DNA from: Candidatus Flavonifractor merdavium
GTDB taxonomy: Bacteria > Bacillota > Clostridia > Oscillospirales > Oscillospiraceae
DNA length: 64,000 nucleotides
Direction: 5' to 3'
NCBI GenBank assembly: GCA_019119335.1
Contig: DWXF01000017.1
Span: 62,001-126,000, forward strand
In this document: positions 45,400 to 53,480 of the stretch, in pieces
Layout: every line of letters begins with the position of its first letter
Numbering within the stretch: the stretch's first letter is position 1
Program-made: the position numbers and the translations under genes
The notes under the pieces: model-generated
Database searches by the model: none
Told to the model about the DNA's origin: nothing
What the model saw: only the letters and a program-made list of their open reading frames with translations

Positions 45400-46569
45400 A
45401 TGGCTTTGACAGGAGCAATGAGCGCGGCCATTTCCGGCCTGAAGACTCATATGGAAGCTCTGAACGTAGTAGGTAACAACATCGCAAACGTCAATACTTA
45501 CGGATACAAGGCCCAGCGTGTGACCTTCAAGGAGAGTATTTACAACACCCTGAGCGCCGGTTCCGCCGGCACTCAGGCTGTGGGCGGCACCAACCCCCGC
45601 CAGATCGGCTACGGTTGCAGCATCGGCACCATCGATCTGGACATGACCACCGGCAGCCTGGAGCCCACCGGTATGCCCACCGACTGCACCATCAAGGGCG
45701 ACGGCTTCTTCCTGGTGGGGCCCAAGACCCTGGATGTTAAGGATGTGAACGCCCTCAAGAGCCTGACCCTTACCCGGGTGGGTAACTTTGAGTTTCGGGA
45801 CGGCTATCTCACTGACGGACAGGGTAACGTGGTCTATGGATTCCTGACCACGACGGAAGATCCCAAGGGTACAACCACCGGAACTCCCGGTGTGTTGCCC
45901 GACGGCGCGGATCTCAACGTCAGCACCGCCCTGGTACCCATCCGTCTGCCCATGAAGGCCACCGGAATGGATTCCACTGGCGCGCCCATGGCGGGAGTGA
46001 CGGCCGGAGATGCGGTGTATGTGGGCGTTGACAATACCACAGGCCAGAATGTGGACCCCGGCACGGTGCCGGCAGGCGGCGGCGCGGCAGTCGGCCCTCA
46101 GGTGAACGGTTATATTGACTATGAGAATCTGAGCATTGACGCCAACGGCAAGATTACCTGCACCAACAAGGATACCGGTGACCCGGTGGTGGTGGGCTAC
46201 ATTGCCCTGGGCAGCGTGGATAACCCCAACGGCGTGCTCCACACCGACGGCCCCTACTACACCGCCGGCGACGCTGCGGGCGGCATTACCATCAGTACCC
46301 CCAACAGCGCGGTTACGGGTTCTCTGAACAACGGCAAAATGTATTTAAATAACGGCGGACAGGGTGGCAACAATGTAGTTGACCCCGACAGTATGCTCTC
46401 CGGCAAGAGCGGCGTGTCCCTGCTGACCTCCTTCCTGGAGCAGTCGGGCACCGATCTGGCCACCGAGTTTTCCAACATGATCATCTATCAGCGAGGCTAT
46501 CAGGCCAACACCCGCATTGTAACGGTGACCGATACCATGCTGGAAGAACTGGTCAACATGAAGCGTTAA
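45400..46569 (+). CDS. flgE: Flagellar hook protein FlgE
   Basis: FlgE polymerises to the hook. The 389-aa protein has the axial N-terminus (ALTGAMSAAISGLKTHMEAL then NVVGNNIANVNTYGYKAQ). The FlgE-specific GDGFFLVGPKTLDV part follows, with the variable outer domain (about 160-300), and the C-terminal helix (VSLLTSFLEQSGTDLATEFS, MIIYQRGYQANTRIVTVTD). Length is in the family range. A very stable hairpin lies 19 bases after the stop. Confidence 0.97.
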   Translation: MALTGAMSAAISGLKTHMEALNVVGNNIANVNTYGYKAQRVTFKESIYNTLSAGSAGTQAVGGTNPRQIGYGCSIGTIDLDMTTGSLEPTGMPTDCTIKGDGFFLVGPKTLDVKDVNALKSLTLTRVGNFEFRDGYLTDGQGNVVYGFLTTTEDPKGTTTGTPGVLPDGADLNVSTALVPIRLPMKATGMDSTGAPMAGVTAGDAVYVGVDNTTGQNVDPGTVPAGGGAAVGPQVNGYIDYENLSIDANGKITCTNKDTGDPVVVGYIALGSVDNPNGVLHTDGPYYTAGDAAGGITISTPNSAVTGSLNNGKMYLNNGGQGGNNVVDPDSMLSGKSGVSLLTSFLEQSGTDLATEFSNMIIYQRGYQANTRIVTVTDTMLEELVNMKR

Positions 46570-46587
46570 AACCCAGTGCGTAACTAG

Positions 46588-46620
46588 CCTCCGCCGCCCG
46601 GCCGGGCCGGGCGGCGGAGG
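46588..46620 (+). other. Very stable GC hairpin between flgE and flbD
   Basis: CCTCCGCCGCCCGG (46588-46601) pairs perfectly with CCGGGCGGCGGAGG (46607-46620). No T run follows, and the flbD ribosome site (GAAAGGAG) begins within about 5 bases. This fits an mRNA-stabilising or processing structure that lets flgE mRNA persist, or one that dampens flbD translation. Confidence 0.8.
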
Positions 46621-46639
46621 ACAGTGAAAGGAGACGCCC

Positions 46640-46855
46640 ATGATCGTTTTGAGAAAAATGAACAACGAACAGTTCTTGGTCAATCATCAACAGATCGAGT
46701 GTATCGAGCTGATCCCCGAGTGCAAGGTTGTGATGATGAACCACGACTACTATCTGGTGCGGGACACTGTGGAGGAGATCATCCAGAAGATTGCGGAGTA
46801 CAACGCGAAGGTGCAGGACATCCACCGGGAGGTCTCTGTGATCGACCGGCGCTGA
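46640..46855 (+). CDS. flbD: FlbD/SwrD-family flagellar protein
   Basis: A small (71 aa) cytoplasmic protein always placed after flgE in Firmicutes and spirochetes. In Bacillus its homologue SwrD raises motor torque. The start MIVLRKMNNEQFLVNHQQIE and MMNHDYYLVRDTVEEII match the family pattern (I.LT.lng..f.lN...IE.ie..PDT.i.L.nG.kyvV.E). The usual PDT is PEC here (ELIPECKVV). It is followed by motA and motB, consistent with a motor role. Confidence 0.92.
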   Translation: MIVLRKMNNEQFLVNHQQIECIELIPECKVVMMNHDYYLVRDTVEEIIQKIAEYNAKVQDIHREVSVIDRR

Positions 46856-46903
46856 CCGGCGCTGCCCGCTGGAGACGGGATATAAGAGAAGGGATCGACG
46901 GAA

Positions 46904-47752
46904 ATGAACATAGTTTATTTAATCGGACTGCTGATGGCCATTTTCTTCATATTCTTTGGCATCTCCGTCAATATGGATGGTCTGGTCCCCAGCCTGGCGC
47001 TGGAGAATATGATAAATTTCGTAGATGTGCCCAGTATCCTTATCGTCATCGGCGGCACGATGGCGGTGGTGGTCGCCTGCTATCCCAAGCTGGCCAAGTC
47101 CTTTCCCAAGCATATCAAGATCATGCTCCGGGCGAAAGCCTTTAACCCCACGATCTACGTGGAGCAGTTAACCGAGCTGGCGCAGATTGCGAGAAAGAAC
47201 GGCCTGCTGGCGCTGGAGGAAAAGGCCAACGAACAGGAGGACCCCTTTTTCAAGCAGGCCATCATGCTGATTGTGGACGCCAATGACCCCGACCGGGTGC
47301 GGAGTATTCTGGAAAATGACATTGAACAGACCTCCGCCCGCCACCAGGAAGTGGTGGCCATGTATGAGCGTGGCTCCAACGCGGCCCCGGCCTTCGGTAT
47401 GATCGGCACCCTGATCGGCCTGATCAACATGCTGAAGAACCTGGACGGCGCGGATATGAATTCCCTGGGCCCCAGCATGTCTGTGGCTCTGGTCACCACC
47501 TTTTACGGCTCGGTTCTGGCCCACGTGCTGTTCAACCCCATCGCGGCCAATCTGACAGCCCGGGACGAGGAGGAGATCCTCTGCCGTCAGATTATCGTGG
47601 AGGGCATCATGGCCATCCAGTCCGGCGAGAACCCCAAGTTCCTGCGGGAGCGGCTGATGACCTTCATGAATCAGAAGCAGCGCGAGGAAGGCGGCAGCGG
47701 CGGCGGCGAAGGCGAGCCCGCCCAAAAGGGCCGGAAGAAACGGAAAAAATAA
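46904..47752 (+). CDS. motA: Flagellar stator protein MotA/MotP
   Basis: MotA forms the pentameric ring around MotB and converts ion flow to torque. The 282-aa protein has four membrane segments (N-terminal pair about 1-20 and 30-55, second pair about 150-200), the large cytoplasmic loop and the conserved ERGSNAAPAFGMIGTLIGLI stretch. The C-terminus is a Gly-rich then strongly basic tail. Whether it uses protons or sodium is not decided here. Confidence 0.96.
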   Translation: MNIVYLIGLLMAIFFIFFGISVNMDGLVPSLALENMINFVDVPSILIVIGGTMAVVVACYPKLAKSFPKHIKIMLRAKAFNPTIYVEQLTELAQIARKNGLLALEEKANEQEDPFFKQAIMLIVDANDPDRVRSILENDIEQTSARHQEVVAMYERGSNAAPAFGMIGTLIGLINMLKNLDGADMNSLGPSMSVALVTTFYGSVLAHVLFNPIAANLTARDEEEILCRQIIVEGIMAIQSGENPKFLRERLMTFMNQKQREEGGSGGGEGEPAQKGRKKRKK

Positions 47753-47785
47753 GGTACGAGGGTTTGTACGGGAGGCGGTTCAGCA

Positions 47786-48622
47786 ATGGCCAAAAAACGG
47801 AGCGGCGGCGGCGGCGCCAACTGGATGGACACATATGGAGATATGGTGACGCTGCTGCTGTGCTTTTTCGTCATGCTGTATTCCATGTCTCAGATGGATC
47901 AGTCCAAGTGGATTGCATTGGTGCAGGCACTGAATCCCACCGCGGATATCCATGGCACAACCACAGATGTGCCGCCGGAGGGCAGCGAGGTAACCCAGGA
48001 GAAAATTAACTCCGATATGGAGGAATTTTACGAGTCCATGATGGAATTCGTGTCTCAGGAGAACCTCACCAGCAAGGTCAGTGTGACCAAGGGCAGCGGA
48101 TATGTGTTCATTTCCTTTGATGATACGGTGTTTTTTGATGGAGACAGCTATACCCTCCGGGACGACGGCAAGGTGGTTCTGGACCAGGTATCCGAGTTTA
48201 TCGCGAGCGTAAGCGATTCCATTGACGAGATCCGGGTGCTGGGGCACACCGCCCAGGCCAGACCGGACCAGCCAAACAGCGTGGAGACAGACCGTTTCCT
48301 GGCCAGCAACCGGGCGACGGTGGTAACCATCTATCTGCAGGAAAAGAACATCGTGGACCCCGCCCGGCTGGTCAGCGTGGGCTACGGCCAGTGGCGTCCA
48401 ATATCCAGCAACGCCACGGCGGCGGAGCGGGCGGGCAACCGCCGGGTAGAGCTGTTGGTGACCGGTTTGGATGTGGAGAATGAGATGGGCGACGATATCG
48501 CCCAGTATTACACCATGCGCGCCGGCGACGACGGCGGAGAAACCACAACCACCACATGGTCCTCTGGCCAGGAGGTCCAGGAAACCACGCAAGCACAGAC
48601 TGATACTGGCCAGGAGGGATAG
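47786..48622 (+). CDS. motB: Flagellar stator protein MotB/MotS
   Basis: MotB carries the ion-binding Asp and anchors the stator to peptidoglycan. The 278-aa protein has a basic start (AKKRSGGGG) and a single membrane segment (about 20-40, DTYGDMVTLLLCFFVMLYSM). The ion-binding Asp sits in TYGDMVTLLL. An OmpA-like wall-binding domain follows (about 110-235; VLGHTAQARPDQ is TDG.. variant; SVGYGQWRPISSNATAAERA then NRRVELLV). The tail is Thr/Gln-rich. Linked to motA with 33 bases between. Confidence 0.96.
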   Translation: MAKKRSGGGGANWMDTYGDMVTLLLCFFVMLYSMSQMDQSKWIALVQALNPTADIHGTTTDVPPEGSEVTQEKINSDMEEFYESMMEFVSQENLTSKVSVTKGSGYVFISFDDTVFFDGDSYTLRDDGKVVLDQVSEFIASVSDSIDEIRVLGHTAQARPDQPNSVETDRFLASNRATVVTIYLQEKNIVDPARLVSVGYGQWRPISSNATAAERAGNRRVELLVTGLDVENEMGDDIAQYYTMRAGDDGGETTTTTWSSGQEVQETTQAQTDTGQEG

Positions 48623-48624
48623 CC

Positions 48625-49635
48625 ATGGCGGAAGTATTGTCTCAGAGCCAAATTGACGCATTGCTCAATGCGGCCCGCAGCGGCGAGATGGAGCACGCCC
48701 AAAGCGAGCAGAGTTCTGAGAAGAAATACCGAAAATACGACTTTTACAGTCCGAGAAAATTTACCAAAGACCGGCTGAAGATGATCAGCGGCGTATTTGA
48801 GAACTATACCCGCATCATCAATTCCAGAATCAACGGTCTGCTGCATACCACCTGCGAAATTGCAGTGGAGTCGGTGGAGGAGCAGCGCTATTATGAATTC
48901 TCCAACGCCCTGTCCGACGGCGACGTGCTGACGCTGATGAACGTGGAGATTGAGGGCCAGCCCCAGAGTGAGGAATCCCCCTCGCTCATCCACTTCAGCA
49001 CCGGCCTGATGCTTAACATGATGGACCGCCTGATGGGCGGCGAGGGGGACTCCGGCGACTCCATCCCTGCCGGGTATACCTTCACCCCTATGGAGCTCAA
49101 GCTGTACGAGGACATCGTGAAGGATCTTATCCGGGTCCTGGGGGGCAGCTGGGAGAATTATATTGACTTGAATTTTGTTTACCGCCGTGTGGAGTCCAAC
49201 CCCACGCTGGTGCAGCTCATCGGGCTGGATGAAACGGTGGTGATTATCGGCATCAGTGTCAAGTTCCCCAACGCCTCCGGACTGATGAGCATTTGTCTGC
49301 CCGGCATGATGCTGACCAACGTCTTTACGAGGATCACGGCCCTGAATCAGGCGGGACGCGGCTCTGGAGACAACAATTCCGACGAGATCATGGATATCTT
49401 GCGGGATTCCAATCTGGAAATCACCGCGGAGCTGGGGCGCACCGAGCTGGCCTTGCGGGATATCTACTATCTGAATGTGGGAGACGTGGTTGATCTGGGA
49501 CACCCCACAGAGGCTCCGATTCATCTGTATATCGGCGGTCAGCCCTGGTTCAGCGGCAAGCTGGGTACCCAGGGCGGCAATATGGCCGTCAAGATTGGGG
49601 AAACCTTCCGCATCCAGAGTAGAGAGGAGAAATAA
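48625..49635 (+). CDS. fliM: Flagellar motor switch protein FliM
   Basis: FliM is the C-ring protein that binds CheY-P. The 336-aa protein starts with the CheY docking peptide (AEVLSQSQIDALLNAARSG). The CheC-like middle domain follows (YDFYSPRKFTKDRLKMISGV; LIHFSTGLMLNMMDRLMGG), and the C-terminal SpoA domain (VVDLGHPTEAPIHLYIGGQP). It starts two bases after the motB stop. FliM binds the switch partner FliY encoded next. Confidence 0.97.
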   Translation: MAEVLSQSQIDALLNAARSGEMEHAQSEQSSEKKYRKYDFYSPRKFTKDRLKMISGVFENYTRIINSRINGLLHTTCEIAVESVEEQRYYEFSNALSDGDVLTLMNVEIEGQPQSEESPSLIHFSTGLMLNMMDRLMGGEGDSGDSIPAGYTFTPMELKLYEDIVKDLIRVLGGSWENYIDLNFVYRRVESNPTLVQLIGLDETVVIIGISVKFPNASGLMSICLPGMMLTNVFTRITALNQAGRGSGDNNSDEIMDILRDSNLEITAELGRTELALRDIYYLNVGDVVDLGHPTEAPIHLYIGGQPWFSGKLGTQGGNMAVKIGETFRIQSREEK

Positions 49636-49640
49636 GGAAC

Positions 49641-50930
49641 ATGAGTCAGAACATCTTTAATTCCATGGAGCTGGATGCCATCGGTGAACTCATGAACATC
49701 AGCCTGGGGTCCTCCGCCACCGCCGTGTCCAATATGCTGGACCACCGGGTGGATATCACTACCCCCACGGTGGAAGTGGTCACGGTAGAGAACTTCAGCC
49801 TGGGAGATCTGGAACCGGCTATCGGCATTGAGATCAAGTACGTCTCCGGCCTGGAGGGCAGCAATATCATGCTGCTCAAGCGGGGCGACGTAAAGGTGAT
49901 CGTGGACATCCTGATGGGCTGCGAGACCCCTGATGAGGAGTTTGAGCTCAACGAGCTGACGGTCAGCGCTGTGTGCGAGGTCATGAACCAGATGATGGGC
50001 GCGGCCTCCACCGCTCTGTCCGACTTCCTGGGCTATTCCGTCAATATCTCCACCCCCCAGTCTTTCGCTCTGGATGATCTGGAGACCTTCAAGAAGGAGC
50101 ATTTCCCCCCCTCCGACGGCAACCTGGTTGTGGTTCGCTTTATGCTGGGCATTGAAAATGTTCTCAAGAGCGAATTTGTCAACGTCATGTCGGTGGAGCT
50201 GGCCAGAGACCTGTTGGCGGGCTTTGAGATGAACTTTGGTTCCCCCACGGAGGAGGCTCCCGCACCTGCGCCGGAGCCGGCCCCTGCTCCTACGCCGCAG
50301 TCCGCCCCGGCGGCCTCCGGCGGTGGCGCCACCCTGAGCCAGGAGGAGATCGAGCGGCTGATGGGCGGCGGCGCGGCCTCCGCCCCCGCCCCTGCTCCCA
50401 CGCCGCAGCCCGCTCCGGCAGCCTCGGGCGGCGGCGCCACCCTGAGCCAGGAGGAGATCGAACGGCTGATGGGCGGCGGGGCGGCAACCCAGCAGCCAGT
50501 GCAGCAGCCCGTGATGCAGCAGCCTGTGATGCAGCAGCCCGTGATGCAGCAGCCCATGATGCAGCAGCCCATGATGCAGCAGCCCATGATGCAGCAGGAG
50601 CCCAGGCTGATCACCGCCCGCCAGGCTCAGCTTCCCGCGCTGGATGTGGAGGACCGGCTGGGCAAGGAGCAGGCGGACAATCTGGAGATGATCATGTCGG
50701 TGCCGCTGGAAATTTCGGTGGAGATCGGACGCACCCGGCGGAAGGTGGAGGACATCCTCTCCTTTACCAAGGGTTCTCTGGTGGTGCTGGACAAACTGGC
50801 GGGCGATCAGGTAGACCTGTTTGTCAATGGCTTGTGTGTGGCCAAGGGAGACGTGGTGGTGATCGACGACAATTTCGGCGTACGCATTACCGAGGTACTT
50901 AAGCACGGAGAGCTGCTTCAGATGAGTTGA
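49641..50930 (+). CDS. fliY: Flagellar motor switch phosphatase FliY (FliN domain), with repeated linker
   Basis: FliY combines a CheC-like CheY-P phosphatase with a FliN C-ring domain. The 429-aa protein has an N-terminal CheC-like domain (about 8-200) whose two catalytic ExxN motifs are intact (DAIGELMNISLGS and SAVCEVMNQMMGA). A low-complexity linker (about 205-320) follows with two copies of LSQEEIERLMGGG (from residues 232 and 268) and a Met-Gln-Gln-Pro repeat. The FliN/SpoA domain is at the C-terminus (SVPLEISVEIGRTRRKVEDI). The two short motifs resemble FliM-type CheY docking peptides. The gene lies 5 bases after fliM. Confidence 0.96.
   Translation: MSQNIFNSMELDAIGELMNISLGSSATAVSNMLDHRVDITTPTVEVVTVENFSLGDLEPAIGIEIKYVSGLEGSNIMLLKRGDVKVIVDILMGCETPDEEFELNELTVSAVCEVMNQMMGAASTALSDFLGYSVNISTPQSFALDDLETFKKEHFPPSDGNLVVVRFMLGIENVLKSEFVNVMSVELARDLLAGFEMNFGSPTEEAPAPAPEPAPAPTPQSAPAASGGGATLSQEEIERLMGGGAASAPAPAPTPQPAPAASGGGATLSQEEIERLMGGGAATQQPVQQPVMQQPVMQQPVMQQPMMQQPMMQQPMMQQEPRLITARQAQLPALDVEDRLGKEQADNLEMIMSVPLEISVEIGRTRRKVEDILSFTKGSLVVLDKLAGDQVDLFVNGLCVAKGDVVVIDDNFGVRITEVLKHGELLQMS
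50313..50600 (+). repeat. Tandem repeats in the FliY linker
   Basis: Two near-identical units of about 108 bases (starting near 50313 and 50421) encode an Ala/Pro stretch plus Gly-Gly-Gly-Ala-Thr-LSQEEIERLMGGG. They are followed (50485-50599) by CAGCAGCCCRTGATG-type 15-base units encoding Met-Gln-Gln-Pro. Unit number probably varies. Confidence 0.9.
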
Positions 50931-50985
50931 CCGGGCGGAAACGCCCTTGACATATTCAAATAATAATGTAAAGGATGGAAATAGC

Positions 50986-51351
50986 ATGGCTAAGATTCTG
51001 ATTGTGGACGACGCTGCGTTCATGAGAAAGGTCATTCGGGATACCCTGACCAAGAGCGGATACACCGATCTCTATGAGGCGGTGGACGGCGCCGATGCGG
51101 TGGAGAAGTACAGCGAGATCTCTCCCAACCTGGTGCTGATGGATATCACCATGCCCAATATGGACGGCCTGGAGGCCCTGAAAGCCATTCGCGCCAAGGA
51201 CAGCAACGCCAATGTGGTGATGTGCTCCGCTATGGGCCAGGAGGCTATGGTTATGGAGGCTGTGCAGGCCGGCATCAAGGACTTTATCGTCAAGCCCTTT
51301 AAGAGCGACCGTCTGCTGAAGGCGGTAACCTCCATTGTGGGCAATCCCTGA
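50986..51351 (+). CDS. cheY: Chemotaxis response regulator CheY
   Basis: CheY-P binds the switch and sets rotation direction. From 50986 (AAAGGATGG upstream) it is 121 aa, a single receiver domain: acidic pair DD in ILIVDDAAFMRK, phospho-acceptor Asp in LVLMDITMPNMDG, Thr/Ser in VVMCSAMGQE, Lys in FIVKPFKSDR. The 13-codon upstream extension has no ribosome site. Placement between fliY and fliO is the Bacillus order. Confidence 0.97.
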   Translation: MAKILIVDDAAFMRKVIRDTLTKSGYTDLYEAVDGADAVEKYSEISPNLVLMDITMPNMDGLEALKAIRAKDSNANVVMCSAMGQEAMVMEAVQAGIKDFIVKPFKSDRLLKAVTSIVGNP

Positions 51352-51359
51352 GGAATCTC

Positions 51360-51722
51360 ATGCCGCCGGAAATCACATCTCTGCTCTGGGCCCTGGCGGT
51401 TACCGTCCTGATGCTGGCGCTGGCCTACTGGTTTACCCGGTATGTGGTGGGCCGGCTGGCAGGGGGCAGGCTGCTGCCCCGACAGAGCCGCATGACGGTG
51501 CTGGAGCAGCTCTCAGTCGGCAGGGATCAGCGGTTGCTGCTGGTCAAAGTAGGGGATAAGGTCTATCTGTTGGGGGTTACCTCCGGCGGGATCACCCGCC
51601 TGGAGACCCTGACGGCGGAAGAAGCGGCAAGCTGGATGGCGGAGGAGAAATCCTCCGACGCAGCGTCCTCCATGAGCTTCCGGGAGGCGCTGCGCAACGT
51701 AATCAAACAGAGGAAACAGTAA
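51360..51722 (+). CDS. fliO: Flagellar biosynthesis protein FliO
   Basis: FliO is a small bitopic protein that helps FliP assemble in the export gate. The 120-aa protein has a single membrane segment (about 6-27, LLWALAVTVLMLALAYWFTR) and then a short beta-rich cytoplasmic domain (MTVLEQLSVGRDQRLLLVKV, DKVYLLGVTSGGITRLE), the usual FliO pattern. There is no cleavable signal peptide. It is shorter than Bacillus FliZ (about 220) because the extracellular part is missing. Confidence 0.9.
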   Translation: MPPEITSLLWALAVTVLMLALAYWFTRYVVGRLAGGRLLPRQSRMTVLEQLSVGRDQRLLLVKVGDKVYLLGVTSGGITRLETLTAEEAASWMAEEKSSDAASSMSFREALRNVIKQRKQ

Positions 51723-51739
51723 GGGAGGCACAGGCAACC

Positions 51740-52402
51740 TTGGACGCGCTTATCAATGTAAACGGGGAGAATGTGCAGACCTTACAGATCCTCTTTGTAA
51801 CCACCCTGTTGACTCTGCTGCCCTCCATGGTGGTGATGATGACCTCGTTTACCCGGTACATCATCTCCTTCTCCTTCCTGCGCTCCGCCATGGGGCTGCA
51901 GCAGAATCCCCCCAATATGGTGCTGGTGGGTATGGCGCTTTTTCTCACGCTGTTTACCATGTCCCCGGTGATCAGCCAGATTCAGACCACGGCCTATGAA
52001 CCCTATGTGGCCGAGGAAATCACCCAGGATGAATTTCTGGAGCGGGCCAAGGCCCCTCTGAAGGAGTTTATGCTGGACAATACGGAGCAGAGTTCCCTGA
52101 ATATGTTCTGCCAGCTGGCAGGGCAGGACACCCCCACCGACCCGGATGGGGCCATGAACCTGCCGCTGCGGATTATCGTCCCCTCCTTCGTCACCACAGA
52201 GCTGAAAAAAGCCTTTGTTATTGGCTTTTATCTGTATATTCCCTTCCTGCTCATCGACGTGGTGGTGGCCTCCGCGCTGATGAGCATGGGCATGATCATG
52301 CTGCCCCCGTCTATGATCTCCATGCCGTTCAAGCTGCTGCTGTTTATCACACTGGATGGTTGGCAGCTGCTCTTTTCCACATTGGTACGGGGATTTAATT
52401 AG
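51740..52402 (+). CDS. fliP: Flagellar type III export gate protein FliP
   Basis: FliP forms the pentameric core of the export gate. The 220-aa protein has four membrane segments and conserved FliP stretches: MVVMMTSFTRYIISFSFLRS, QNPPNMVLVGMALFLTLFTM, PSFVTTELKKAFVIGFYLYI. It is about 30-40 aa shorter than FliP proteins with a cleaved signal peptide, whose N-terminal part is absent here. The start is TTG at 51740 after AGGGAGG; no better start is seen upstream. Confidence 0.96.
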   Translation: MDALINVNGENVQTLQILFVTTLLTLLPSMVVMMTSFTRYIISFSFLRSAMGLQQNPPNMVLVGMALFLTLFTMSPVISQIQTTAYEPYVAEEITQDEFLERAKAPLKEFMLDNTEQSSLNMFCQLAGQDTPTDPDGAMNLPLRIIVPSFVTTELKKAFVIGFYLYIPFLLIDVVVASALMSMGMIMLPPSMISMPFKLLLFITLDGWQLLFSTLVRGFN

Positions 52403-52419
52403 CGGTAGGAGGATAGACC

Positions 52420-52665
52420 ATGGAACCGGTGGACATTTTACGGCAAGGCGTGGGCGTGGCCTTGAAAATCGCTGGGCCGCTGCTGGTGCTGAGCATGCTG
52501 GTGGGCATTTTGGTGGCTATCTTCCAGGCTGTTACCCAGATTCATGAGCAGTCCCTGTCCTTTATCCTGAAGCTCATTGTGGTTGTATTGGTGCTGCTGA
52601 TCGGAGGCGGGTGGATGCTGGAGAACCTCCAGGACTTTGCCCGCTACCTGTTCACGCTGATGTGA
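52420..52665 (+). CDS. fliQ: Flagellar type III export gate protein FliQ
   Basis: FliQ is a two-helix gate subunit. The 81-aa protein has two membrane segments (about 15-38 and 50-72) with the family signature GPLLVLSMLVGILVAIFQAV followed by TQIHEQSLSFILKL. It is slightly shorter than the usual 89 aa. The gene lies between fliP and fliR in the usual order, 17 bases after fliP. Confidence 0.96.
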   Translation: MEPVDILRQGVGVALKIAGPLLVLSMLVGILVAIFQAVTQIHEQSLSFILKLIVVVLVLLIGGGWMLENLQDFARYLFTLM

Positions 52666-52677
52666 GGGGCCTGAGGC

Positions 52678-53448
52678 ATGGACTGGGCTACCCTGTATCT
52701 GTTTGAACTGGTCCTGATGCGGGTGACTGGCTTTATTGTGGCCAACCCGCTTTTCGGCCGGAACAACTACCCCAATCTTGTCAAAGCAGGCTTTATCATG
52801 GTGCTGTCGGTGTTCGTCTGGAGCATGGCGGACACCGCGGTGAAGCCCCCCGCTACCCTGATTGAGCTGGTGGTGCGGCTGCTGCTGGAGTTCGGAGTGG
52901 GGATTACCCTGGCCTTCGTGATGCGGGTGTTTTTTACCGTGGTTCAGGTGGGCGGCGAGGTGCTGGACGCTCAGATGGGTCTGAATATGGCCCAGGTGTA
53001 CGACGCCAGCAGCCAGATCAACATGACGGTGACGGCCTCTCTGCTCAATGTGCTGATGGTGCTCACCTTCTTCGCGGAGAACGGGCACTATACCCTGCTG
53101 CGGATCTTCCTGTCCTCGGGGGAAGTGGTTCCCTATGGGACGGCCACACTGGGGCAGGCGGTGGCGTCCGGCGTGGCAGAGGTGTTTTTCTCCTGCATGA
53201 TCCTCTCTCTCAAGCTGGCCTTCCCCATATTGGCGGCCGAGCTGCTGGGGGAGCTGGGCATGGGTATTCTGATGAAGGCCATCCCCCAGATCAACGCCTT
53301 TGTCATCAACATCGAACTGAAAGTGATCATCGGCCTGCTGCTGCTCTTTGTATTCCTCACCCCCATCAACGAGTTTTTGCTGGAGGTGGAGGGGGATATG
53401 CTGACGGCGCTGGGCCGGATTCTGGAAATCATCAGCGCCTCCGGCTGA
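52678..53448 (+). CDS. fliR: Flagellar type III export gate protein FliR
   Basis: FliR is the single-copy gate subunit. The 256-aa protein has about six membrane segments and the family patterns RVTGFIVANPLFGRNNYPN, VQVGGEVLDAQMGLNMAQVY, and LLGELGMGILMKAIPQINAF. It is followed by flhB with 32 bases between; in some Clostridia the two are fused, but here they are separate. Confidence 0.97.
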   Translation: MDWATLYLFELVLMRVTGFIVANPLFGRNNYPNLVKAGFIMVLSVFVWSMADTAVKPPATLIELVVRLLLEFGVGITLAFVMRVFFTVVQVGGEVLDAQMGLNMAQVYDASSQINMTVTASLLNVLMVLTFFAENGHYTLLRIFLSSGEVVPYGTATLGQAVASGVAEVFFSCMILSLKLAFPILAAELLGELGMGILMKAIPQINAFVINIELKVIIGLLLLFVFLTPINEFLLEVEGDMLTALGRILEIISASG

Positions 53449-53480
53449 TCAATGGAACCCGCGGCGGGAGGTGAGTGGAC

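Noticed and set aside
50485-50600. Short direct repeats considered as a CRISPR array
   Set aside because: They are in-frame Met-Gln-Gln-Pro codons in fliY, contiguous without spacers.
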